Below are positions 50,086 to 57,694 of a stretch of 64,000 bases of DNA, piece by piece. The notes beneath the pieces were generated by a model. The model ran no database searches. It had not been told where the DNA came from and saw nothing but the letters and a program-made list of their open reading frames with translations. Position numbers and translations under genes: made by a program. Source of the DNA: Desulfoluna limicola (GTDB lineage: Bacteria; Desulfobacterota; Desulfobacteria; Desulfobacterales; Desulfolunaceae); contig NZ_AP024488.1 of the NCBI RefSeq assembly GCF_021654575.1, forward strand, positions 5,917,501-5,981,500, written 5' to 3'. The stretch's first letter is position 1. Every line of letters starts with the position of its first letter.

Positions 50086-50996
50086 GGCACGGGTACCTCC
50101 ATGAGGAGATCCCGCAGTTGCTGGAAGGAGTATTCGGCGCGGGTGTCCCGGGATTGGAGGCGGTGGCCTGCGATGTAGGGAAAGACGGCCTGGAGGTCCT
50201 CGGGGATGACGTGATCGCGACCATGGAGGCAGGCCCAGGATCGGGTGGTGTGAAGAATGGCCAGTCCCGCCCTGGGGGAGAGCCCATGGGTGAAGTGTAT
50301 TGAATTTCGGGTAAACTCGAGGACATCCTGGACGTAGTCGAAAAAGGCCCCGGAGACGTGAACTTTGGCGATTTCGTTTCGGATGGCCATGACCCGTTCC
50401 GTGTCCAGAACCGATTTGATGTTTTCAATGACGGGCTTTCTGTCTCCTTTTTCAAGAAGCTCCCGTTCCGCCTTTCGGTCGGGGTACCCAACGCTGATAC
50501 GCAGGAGAAAGCGATCGAGTTGGGACTCCGGGAGCGGATAGGTGCCGGATTGCTCCAGGGGGTTTTGGGTGGCGATGACGAAAAAGGGCTTTTCCAAAGG
50601 ATAGCTCTTTCCCTCCACGGTGACCTGCCACTCTTCCATGGCCTCCAGAAGGGCGCTCTGGGTCTTGGGGGTTGCCCTGTTGATCTCGTCCGCCAGCAGT
50701 ACCTGGGTGAAGACCGGGCCCTTATGGAAAACAAAGCTGCCGCTCTGCTGCTCGTATATGGAGACCCCGAGAAGATCGCCGGGGAGCATGTCGCTGGTGT
50801 ATTGCACCCGGGTAAACTCAAGGCCCAGGCACCGGGAGAGGGCCTTGGCAAGGGTGGTTTTTCCGATGCCGGGCCGATCCTCGATAAGAAGGTGACCGCC
50901 GGCAAAGAGACAGGTGATGGCCAGTTTTACCTCGTGGGTTTTGCCGAACACAACCTGGCTGATGGTGCCGATGATATCATCAAATGCTTTTTTCAT
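50082..50996 (-). CDS. MoxR-family AAA+ ATPase
   Basis: 304 residues. Walker A LLIEDRPGIGKTTLAKAL, Walker B VLLADEINRATPKTQSALLEAMEE, sensor 1 FFVIATQNPLEQSGTYPLPESQLDRF. MoxR ATPases act as chaperones for metal-cofactor insertion or complex maturation, here with DUF58 and TgpA. The ATG at 50996 follows GAGG. The frame upstream to 51113 has no conserved content. Confidence 0.92.
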   Translation of the reverse strand: MKKAFDDIIGTISQVVFGKTHEVKLAITCLFAGGHLLIEDRPGIGKTTLAKALSRCLGLEFTRVQYTSDMLPGDLLGVSIYEQQSGSFVFHKGPVFTQVLLADEINRATPKTQSALLEAMEEWQVTVEGKSYPLEKPFFVIATQNPLEQSGTYPLPESQLDRFLLRISVGYPDRKAERELLEKGDRKPVIENIKSVLDTERVMAIRNEIAKVHVSGAFFDYVQDVLEFTRNSIHFTHGLSPRAGLAILHTTRSWACLHGRDHVIPEDLQAVFPYIAGHRLQSRDTRAEYSFQQLRDLLMEVPVP

Positions 50997-51652
50997 GGGG
51001 GCCTCAAACAAAGGGAAAACCAGCGATACTGGCGCAGAAGAAGCTGCGATGGATGACAACCTTATGATCTTCAGATGATACGTGGTTGATGGGGTTGAGT
51101 CAAATGTTTGCATGATGACGGTGCTGGGGCCTATGGCTATCCCGGTATTTCAGGCGTTGAGTGCATCCATATTCAAGGCATCAGAGCTGCAGATGTCGTG
51201 GATTGCCTCAATGCTCTGGTAACGCAGAAGCTGGGTGCACTCGGCTCGCCCGAAGGGTGAGAAAAGCGAGCAGGAAACCGTGACGTACATTTTGTGTTTT
51301 TGACATATTAACCCGGCGGTTAAATGCATAACTGTCGAGGGGCAGTATCACACTGATAATTTGGGACATCTCTTTCAGCTTTGGCTTGTGCCGTTGGTTG
51401 CCGGGTGATGGACGAAAGGCTGAAGGTGGTGGCGTCGCCGCTTTTTAAGTCTCATATGAACGCCGTTGTGGTTTGTCTCGAGGACCGAGGGACCAATCAG
51501 CTTTCGAGGTGGCTCACCTCGCTAAATTGAGCCGTGGTGGGATTCGTGGTATGGTGTGGCGTGATTGGGACGGGGCTGGTGACCGTTCCAAAGGTGCCTG
51601 AGTTGGTTCGGGCACTCGGTTTGACCCTTAGGGATACAATGGTGGACAGCCC
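50997..51652. other. Intergenic region upstream of MoxR and the HAD gene
   Basis: No gene found. A decayed repeat fragment (GCTTTCGAGGTGGCTCACCTCG with one normal hairpin) lies at 51501-51523 without a terminus. The long leftward frame at 51497-52678 is antisense to the HAD gene and not supported. Confidence 0.5.
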
Positions 51653-52477
51653 ATGCAACGCATGATGATTACTGACTTTGACGGCACTCTGTTTCGGGGC
51701 GACCGCACGGTGGCGGAAAGAGACCTTGAGAGCCTTCGCAGGCTCGGTGAAGAGGGGGTGATTCGTGTCATTGCAACGGGGCGCAACCTCTACTCCTTTA
51801 TGAGGGCGGCACCCGCCGATCTGCCCGTGGATTTTCTGGTCTTTTCCACGGGGGTGGGCATCGCCCGTTATCCCGATCCGGCCGAGAACATGATCCGGGA
51901 AGCCAGCCTTTCCCATGACGCCTGCCTGTATATTAAAGAGGTGTTTGACCAATTTGGTTTCGATTACATGGTCCACGGAATCATGCCGGAGAACCATCGC
52001 TTCGTCTATCATCGAAATACCCCTGAAAATGAAGATTTCGACACCCGACTCTCTTTTTATGGCGGCCTCTCCGAGCCCATCAACGGTCGTTTTGAAGGGC
52101 CGGCGTCTCAGTTTCTTGCCATCACCCATGAAGAGCGCGCGAGCGACCTCTTTGCCGAGGTCTCGGAAGCCCTTTCCGATTTCACCGTCATTCGCACCAC
52201 CTCTCCCTTCAACGGCATCAGTACCTGGCTGGAGGTATTTCCCAAAGGGGTCTGCAAAAGCGAAGCCGTCTCTTACCTTGCCGACTTGTGCGGTATTCCC
52301 GCCATCCACACCATGGCCGTGGGCAACGACTATAACGATGAAGACCTTCTCCACTGGTCCGGTCAGGGCTTTGTGGTGGGCAACGCCCCCGACGACCTGA
52401 AAACCCATTTCCATACCGTCTCCGACAACAACACGTGCGGCGTCTCCGAAGCCATCACACTCTGGGCTGACAGTTAG
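51653..52477 (+). CDS. HAD-superfamily phosphatase (Cof type)
   Basis: 274 residues. Motif I DFDGTL (Asp nucleophile and acid/base), motif II-like VIATGRN, and the motif IV AVGNDYND near residue 222; cap C2B in between. Such enzymes hydrolyse sugar or nucleotide phosphates; specificity is not readable. Starts at 51653 or at inner ATGs 9-12 bases later. Confidence 0.88.
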   Translation: MQRMMITDFDGTLFRGDRTVAERDLESLRRLGEEGVIRVIATGRNLYSFMRAAPADLPVDFLVFSTGVGIARYPDPAENMIREASLSHDACLYIKEVFDQFGFDYMVHGIMPENHRFVYHRNTPENEDFDTRLSFYGGLSEPINGRFEGPASQFLAITHEERASDLFAEVSEALSDFTVIRTTSPFNGISTWLEVFPKGVCKSEAVSYLADLCGIPAIHTMAVGNDYNDEDLLHWSGQGFVVGNAPDDLKTHFHTVSDNNTCGVSEAITLWADS

Positions 52478-52490
52478 AACTGCAAAACAG

Positions 52491-52590
52491 CCTTCCGGAG
52501 GCAAGGTGTGCCACCTTGAAAGCGGGTTTGCGAATGCTCTCCCCCCTCGTTTATCGGGCTGATCACATTCGCTGACGGGCTTCGCCCGTG
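52491..52590 (+). repeat. Intergenic repeat, short type
   Basis: CCTTCCGGAGGCAAGGTGTGCCACCTTG (terminus changed), GCGAATGCTCTCCCCC-CTCGTTTATC-GGGCTGATCACATTCGC, GACGGGCTTCGCCCGT. Confidence 0.78.
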
Positions 52591-52930
52591 GTTTCTTCTC
52601 GGTTGTTATTTCTGCCGTCTTCCCCGGTTGCCAGCCATGCCAGTTTCTATGGGGCGCCTGGTCGTTAACATGGCACATGGGCTTTCGAAGGGGCGGGCGC
52701 CCAGGGCCTCATCCCTTGCCCGTGAGCAACGGATGAGGCGGTTCGACAGGCCTTGACTGCTTTTCCTTCTGTGTCCGTGTCTGTTTTGCCGGTATGCGGG
52801 TTTGACGTTGGTCAGATCAACGCCTGTGGTCGGCCTGAATAATCAGCTATGGAAAGCTTGGGGAATAAGGCCGTCTATAGCTCTTCAGCGGTTTCGTTGT
52901 GATAAAATTTGAGGTGTATTTGTTGCTTTT

Positions 52931-52972
52931 AAACATTTGTTTGAAACGATTGCTTGATTTAAACGATTGTTT
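52931..52972. promoter_or_regulatory. Triple AAAC-N4-GTTT operator cluster
   Basis: AAACATTTGTTT (52931-52942), AAACGATTGCTT (52944-52955) and AAACGATTGTTT (52961-52972), 40 bases before the FMN reductase start. Palindromes of this size fit TetR-like proteins; a TetR gene lies 0.9 kb downstream. Confidence 0.55.
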
Positions 52973-53012
52973 GAATTAGTGTGGGTGATACACAGATGAA
53001 AGGGGATATGCA

Positions 53013-53573
53013 ATGGTTATCGTGGGTATATCTGGAAGTCCAAGGCGAAAAGGGAATACGGAACGGCTGGTTTCCGAGGTGCTGGAAGGGGCCACCGAAG
53101 CCGGAGGGGAGGCGATGCTCTTTTCCGTGGCCGACGGCGATATCGCTGGATGCACGGGGTGCATGCGGTGTCGCAGGGTTCCAAGGTGCAGCATCGATGA
53201 TCGCATGACGCTTATCTACGACGCCGTGGTCAAGGCAGGTGTCGTGGTGTTCTCCACGCCGGTCTACATGGGCCAGATGACCTCCCAGGCCAAGGCGGTT
53301 GTGGATCGCCTCTACGCACTTCTGAACAATGACGGCACCCCCCGCTTCCGCCAGGGAACGATCCTGCTTCCCCTTTTTACCCAGGCACAGGAAAGCCTGG
53401 AGCTCTATTCCCCCTATTTCAATCTGTGCGACGACTTGTTTACCCACATGGGGTTTGATGTGATGGCGCCTGTTGTTGCCGGAGGCACCCGCATGAAGGG
53501 AGAGATCGAAAGCCAGAAGGAGCTTTTGGCTTCGGCGCGGGAGATGGGGAGGAAGATAGGTGATAGGCTATAG
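53013..53573 (+). CDS. Flavodoxin-fold NADPH-dependent FMN reductase
   Basis: 186 residues. FMN-binding ISGSPRRKGNTERLV at the start, a CTGCMRCRR cluster near residue 46 (Cys pair typical of iron-sulfur flavoproteins but with no further ligand pair), FSTPVYMGQMTSQAKAVVDR. It reduces flavin or other acceptors. A GGGGA site precedes the ATG. The 3' end GGTGATAGGC supplies the terminal GDRL residues and matches the 3' ends of the PNP and deaminase genes. Candidate TetR-type operators lie upstream. Confidence 0.85.
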   Translation: MVIVGISGSPRRKGNTERLVSEVLEGATEAGGEAMLFSVADGDIAGCTGCMRCRRVPRCSIDDRMTLIYDAVVKAGVVVFSTPVYMGQMTSQAKAVVDRLYALLNNDGTPRFRQGTILLPLFTQAQESLELYSPYFNLCDDLFTHMGFDVMAPVVAGGTRMKGEIESQKELLASAREMGRKIGDRL

Positions 53574-53789
53574 GTCGGAGGAATGGAACTGGAGTAACGC
53601 TCTGGACAGATAAGGGGGGATGGCGCAAGGCCGTGGGCCAAGGGATCAGTACCTGTTCAGCGCAAAAATGCCTTCGAGGGGCCTCACCCCTCTACATCGG
53701 CGCGCAAGCGCACCCTACCCCAGAAAGCCGCACCGGAGTGCGGCGCTCCATTCAGGTGAGTCTATACAAAAATTAACCGATGCGAACCC

Positions 53790-53888
53790 CACGGGCGCAG
53801 TCCGTCAGCGAATGTGATCGACCCGAGGAACGAGGGGCGGGAGCATTCGCAATTGGCTTTCAAGGTGGCACACCTTGCCGCCGGAGGC
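53790..53888 (-). repeat. Intergenic repeat upstream of TetR
   Basis: ACGGGCGCAGTCCGT, GCGAATGTGATCGACCC-GAGGAACGAG-GGGCGGGAGCATTCGC stem, CAAGGTGGCACACCTTG hairpin and CCGCCGGAGGC, 41 bases before the TetR start. Confidence 0.9.
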
Positions 53889-53928
53889 ATGTTTTTGAGT
53901 TTTTTTGAGATACAGACGGGAGAGGACT

Positions 53929-54564
53929 ATGGCGGTGGAAGACACCAAGACGAAGATATTGGATGCAGCGGAGCTGTTTTTCGCGGAGGTTGGGTTTCAT
54001 GCCACCTCGTTGCGGCAGATCACCGAGAGGGCAGGGGTGAATGTTGCCTCGGTGAACTACCATTTCGGCAGCAAGGAGAATCTCTTGGATGCGGTCCTCC
54101 GCAGGCGCCTGGAGCCGTTGAACGCCATTCGGCTGGAGCGGCTGGCGGAGGTGAAAGCCGAGGCGAAAAAGGCTGGGGCGCAGCCTTCTGTGCGACAGGT
54201 GATCACAAGCCTTATCGAGCCCACCCTTCGGGCCATTATACAGCCGGAGTTTGGTGGGTTCTCCCTCATCATGAGTCGGGTTTTCACGGAGCACAAAGGT
54301 GCGGTGATGGAGCGGGTGAGTCCCCTTATCCAGCCTCTTTTGGCTCAATTTTTGGCCAGCCTGTGCGAAGCGCTTCCGCATTTGTCCTGCGATGAGGTGG
54401 CGCTGAGGCTTCGCATGTCCTTAGGGGCCATGCACCACGCCATCCATGCGGTGAGGGGAAATATGGATGAGTCCATGCCGGAGGGGTTGACCACAAATCT
54501 GCCGGAAGAAAACGTGGTGGAAGTTCTCATCGACTTCGTTACCCGGGGAATGGGGGGGGCATGA
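53929..54564 (+). CDS. TetR/AcrR-family repressor
   Basis: 211 residues. The helix-turn-helix is LRQITERAGVNVASVNYHFGSKENLL (about residues 28-53). The remainder is the ligand-binding part, rather similar to CecR-like regulators with a DUF1956-like C-terminus. It precedes and overlaps the outer-membrane efflux gene by four bases (ATGA), so it likely controls the efflux operon, and maybe the FMN reductase upstream. GGGAGAGG supports the start at 53929. Confidence 0.9.
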   Translation: MAVEDTKTKILDAAELFFAEVGFHATSLRQITERAGVNVASVNYHFGSKENLLDAVLRRRLEPLNAIRLERLAEVKAEAKKAGAQPSVRQVITSLIEPTLRAIIQPEFGGFSLIMSRVFTEHKGAVMERVSPLIQPLLAQFLASLCEALPHLSCDEVALRLRMSLGAMHHAIHAVRGNMDESMPEGLTTNLPEENVVEVLIDFVTRGMGGA

Positions 54565-55991
54565 AACGCCAGCTGTTGATTTTCTTGATGTGTAGCCTGT
54601 CGGTGGTTTCCGCGTGTTCCGTTCATAAAAGGACGGCACTCGAGGCCATGGGCGAAGGGGTCTCTGACCTTGTCATGGAAGGGGATGACACGTCGCGTCC
54701 TGCTGTGGACTGGTGGCTCTCCTTTGAGGATGAAGCGCTGAATGCGATGGTGGCTCAAGCCTTGGAGGAAAATCCCACCATCGATCAGGCAGCCGCAGGC
54801 GTGAGAAAGGCGGAGGCCTTTCTGGCGGGTCAGAAAGCCGCAGACCTTCCCGGCGTAAATCTTACCGGCTCCGTGGGCCGTGCCCGTACCGAGGGGTTCA
54901 TGGGCGGGGTCTCCAATTCATGGAATCTGTCGGCGGCAGCCACGTATGAACTGGATTTCTGGGGCAAACGGCAGGCGCTAAAGGCTCAGCGGCTCTTAGA
55001 CCGCGACTCTTCCCTTGCTGCTGTTTCGTCCGCCATGATTTCAGTGTCGGCCCAGGTGGCGGACACCTGGTACCTTCTGGTTGAGAGGCAAGCTCAGCTG
55101 ACGCTCGCTGAGGAGCGAGTGGCCTTGAAGCGGGAGAGGCTGGCGTTCGTTGAGCAGCGCTACGGCCAGGGAACGGTTCTGGCCGAGCAGGTTTATGGGG
55201 GGCGCTTGGAACTGGCGTCGGAAGAGGCAACCCTTGTTGGGTACAAGGCCGATTTGGCTGTGGCCTCCCATGCTCTTTCTGCCCTGCTAAACCGAAATCC
55301 CGGTGTTCCTGAAGATATCCTGGAGAGATTGCCCGACGCCTCCCTTCCACCCATGCCCCCTCTGGCGGACCAACCCCTCTCCTCCCGCCTGATCCTGGGA
55401 CGACCCGATTTGGTGCAGGCCATGAACCACGTGAAAAAAGCCGACGAGGCCGTGGCTGTCTCCCTGGCCGATCGCTTTCCCTCCTTCAGCCTCACCGCAG
55501 GCTATGGCCGGGCCGGCTACGACACCGGAAGCCTGTCCGGGAGCGGGCCCGTCTGGAACATCGGCGGCAACCTGCTGGCCCCCCTCCTGGATTGGGGCGC
55601 CCGCAAATCCAAAGTCACGGCAGACAAAGCCGCCTTTGACGAAGCCATGGCCAGCTATCGCAGCACCGCTCTTTCCGCTTTCAAGGACGCAGAAGACGCC
55701 CTTTCCAACTATCACCATGGGGAGATGGCGGTGGCCCTTTTTGAGGAGGCCCTCTCCTCGGCTGTCTCGACCAGGGCCTATGTCCGAAGCCGCTACCTCG
55801 AAGGGGCATCGGACTATCTCTCTCTCATTTCAGCCCGTATTTCAGAAAACGAAGCCAAAGGGCGTCTCATAGCCAATCAGCGCATGCTCCTCTCTTACCG
55901 CATCGGCCTCGCCCGTGCCCTGGGAGGAAGCTTCAGCGACAGCTGGGCAGAACACGACGTGCTAAAAAGCATGCCACCGGCTGCGAGGTGA
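54561..55991 (+). CDS. Outer-membrane efflux lipoprotein (OprM/NodT type)
   Basis: 476 residues. A lipoprotein signal (LSVVSAC, C19) and two OEP repeats. VDWWLSFEDEALNAMVAQALEENPTIDQAAAGVRKAEA and TYELDFWGKRQALKAQRL in the first half, SAPLADWGARKSK-like LLAPLLDWGARKSKVTADKAAFDEA in the second. It forms the TolC-like channel of the RND system. The last residues (SMPPAAR) and stop are encoded by the repeat at 55972, so the C-terminus may have been altered. Confidence 0.92.
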   Translation: MKRQLLIFLMCSLSVVSACSVHKRTALEAMGEGVSDLVMEGDDTSRPAVDWWLSFEDEALNAMVAQALEENPTIDQAAAGVRKAEAFLAGQKAADLPGVNLTGSVGRARTEGFMGGVSNSWNLSAAATYELDFWGKRQALKAQRLLDRDSSLAAVSSAMISVSAQVADTWYLLVERQAQLTLAEERVALKRERLAFVEQRYGQGTVLAEQVYGGRLELASEEATLVGYKADLAVASHALSALLNRNPGVPEDILERLPDASLPPMPPLADQPLSSRLILGRPDLVQAMNHVKKADEAVAVSLADRFPSFSLTAGYGRAGYDTGSLSGSGPVWNIGGNLLAPLLDWGARKSKVTADKAAFDEAMASYRSTALSAFKDAEDALSNYHHGEMAVALFEEALSSAVSTRAYVRSRYLEGASDYLSLISARISENEAKGRLIANQRMLLSYRIGLARALGGSFSDSWAEHDVLKSMPPAAR

Positions 55992-56193
55992 GCCACCTCG
56001 AAAGCTGGTTTCCATTGCGCTTCGCCCCTCGTTCCTCGGGGCAAATCGCAATGGCGTTCGCTGCGGGAAATATCCTCTGCGTTCAATACACAACGGGCGG
56101 AGCCCGTCAGCGAATGTGAACGACCCGAGGAACGAGGGGCGGGAGCATTCGCGAACCTGGGGTGCAGGGGCTCAGCCCCTGCCCGTCGGAGGC
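55972..56193. repeat. Intergenic repeat between OMF and adaptor genes, overlapping the OMF stop
   Basis: GCCACCGGCTGCGAGGTGAGCCACCTCG hairpin, CCATTGCG...CTCGTTCCTC...CGCAATGG stem, a second stem GCGAATG...GAGGAACGAG...CATTCGC, CAGGGGCTCAGCCCCTG and a changed right end CCCGTCGGAGGC. Confidence 0.88.
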
Positions 56194-56241
56194 AGGTTTT
56201 TCAGTTCGCCATGAACAATACATGTAACGGAGCAATGCATC

Positions 56242-57420
56242 ATGAACGATGATGGGCAGTTGATCGAGAAAGAGGTGACGGATGACAAGGGGACGGCCCG
56301 ATTGAAGTGGCTGTTGCCTGTTGTGATCATCGCCGTGGGGGTTGTCGCCATGGGCGGGATGATTCTCGCCAAAAAAACGCCCGAGAGAACAGTCGCCGTG
56401 GAGCGGGGACAGTTTGTGGAGACCGTTCCTGTGGTGCGGGCCGAAGGCCGGGCGCATATCGTGACCCACGGCACGGTAACCCCTTTTCAGCAGATGGATC
56501 TTGTGCCCCGTGTGTCGGGGTACGTGGCAACGGACAATCTGGAGGCGGGGCAACTCTTTGAAAAAGGCGCGGTGCTCTTCACCATAGACGCCGAGGATTA
56601 TCGCCTTGCCGCCGTCAAGGCCGAGGCTCAGGTGGTGCAGGCAGAACTCTCCTTGGAGGAAATCCGGTCCAAGGCCGTCTCGGCACGGCTTGAGTGGGAG
56701 CGCATGCCGGGACGTGAGGGCATGACGCCTTCCCCCCTGCTTCTTTACGAGCCCCAGCTGGCTGCCGCAGAAGCCCAGCTGAAAGGTGCGAGGGCCGATC
56801 TCGCGGCCAGGCGTCTTGACATCCGCCGATGCACGGTCACGGCCCCCTTTGCCTGCCGGGTCCTTGCTGAAACGGTGGCACCGGGCCAGTTTGTTTCCCA
56901 AGGCATGAAGGTCGCCTCTCTTCTCGGGTCGGGGCGCATGGACGTGGTGGTGCCGGTGACGGCTGAAGAGCTCGCCTGGGTGGCCATGGACCGGGCCGAG
57001 GTGACGGTGAGAACCCGGGCAGGAGGGGAGACCCTTGCCTGGAAGGGGACACTGGTGCGGCGCCTGGCGGACGTGGACGCCGATGGCCGCATGGCAAAGC
57101 TTCTCATCCGGGTGGATGATCCCTACGGCCATGAAGCCAACGCCCTGGTGCCCAACATGTATGTGGAGGTGGATATCCTCGGGCGTGAGATCGAAAACGC
57201 CCTGGCCATTCCCTTTGAGGCCCTGGTGGATGGCAGGCAGGTGTATGTTCTCTCTGCTGAGAAGACCCTGGCTGTCCGGGACGTGAGAGTCGTGCGTCGC
57301 CAGAAAGAGCAGGTGCTCGTCTCGGGAGACCTCGCAGATGGCGAGCTGGCCATCACCTCGGGCGTGGCCGGTGCGGCTCCGGGCATGAAACTGAGGCAGT
57401 GGGAGGCAAGCAGGCCATGA
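56242..57420 (+). CDS. RND efflux periplasmic adaptor (membrane fusion protein)
   Basis: 392 residues. An N-terminal membrane anchor (about 22-43), lipoyl/barrel-sandwich region VTPFQQMDLVPRVSGYVATDNLEAGQLFEKGAVLFTID, alpha-hairpin (AEAQVVQAELSLEEIRSKAV...AEAQLKGARADLAARRL), beta-barrel and a final membrane-proximal part. Bridges the RND pump and the outer-membrane channel. GGAG nine bases upstream of the ATG. The pump gene follows after a repeat of about 218 bases. Confidence 0.92.
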   Translation: MNDDGQLIEKEVTDDKGTARLKWLLPVVIIAVGVVAMGGMILAKKTPERTVAVERGQFVETVPVVRAEGRAHIVTHGTVTPFQQMDLVPRVSGYVATDNLEAGQLFEKGAVLFTIDAEDYRLAAVKAEAQVVQAELSLEEIRSKAVSARLEWERMPGREGMTPSPLLLYEPQLAAAEAQLKGARADLAARRLDIRRCTVTAPFACRVLAETVAPGQFVSQGMKVASLLGSGRMDVVVPVTAEELAWVAMDRAEVTVRTRAGGETLAWKGTLVRRLADVDADGRMAKLLIRVDDPYGHEANALVPNMYVEVDILGREIENALAIPFEALVDGRQVYVLSAEKTLAVRDVRVVRRQKEQVLVSGDLADGELAITSGVAGAAPGMKLRQWEASRP

Positions 57421-57440
57421 AAAACCATTTAGAGTGCGTT

Positions 57441-57658
57441 GCCTCCGGCGGGTCGCTTTTTGGAAAAAGCTCCGCAAAAACTTTTCGGTTGCCGCCTCCT
57501 CTTCTCTCAGCCCCGCAGGGGCTGAGAGAAGAGGAGGCGGCATGTTCCTTAAACCAGAGTCCTATGACTTGGCGACATCGGTGTGGCAGGCGAGTCGCCC
57601 TTAATGCCTGTTTGTTAAACTTTTCAAAAGGTTGGCCCCCGGCAGGGCCGCCGGAGGC
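57441..57658 (+). repeat. Intergenic repeat, GGTCG-type, between adaptor and pump genes
   Basis: GCCTCCGGCGGGTCG, GAGCTCCGCAAAA, a perfect 24-base-pair hairpin at 57491-57541 (GCCGCCTCC...GGAGGCGGC, loop GCA), TTAAACCAGA, GTTAAACTTTTCAAAAGGTTGGC and GGGCCGCCGGAGGC. Confidence 0.93.
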
Positions 57659-57694
57659 TATTTCCCCGCGCACTATGACAATTAGGAGGCCATC

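Noticed and set aside
51497..52678. 393-codon minus-strand frame over the HAD phosphatase
   Set aside because: The plus strand encodes a complete HAD enzyme with its motifs; the minus frame has none.
53620..53817. 65-codon frame before the TetR gene
   Set aside because: Composed of intergenic repeat-like pieces (GCGCAAGCGC, GCCGCACCGGAGTGCGGC) and no start signal.
56107..57543. Minus-strand frame across the adaptor gene and repeat
   Set aside because: Shadow frame that begins in repeat sequence; no support.
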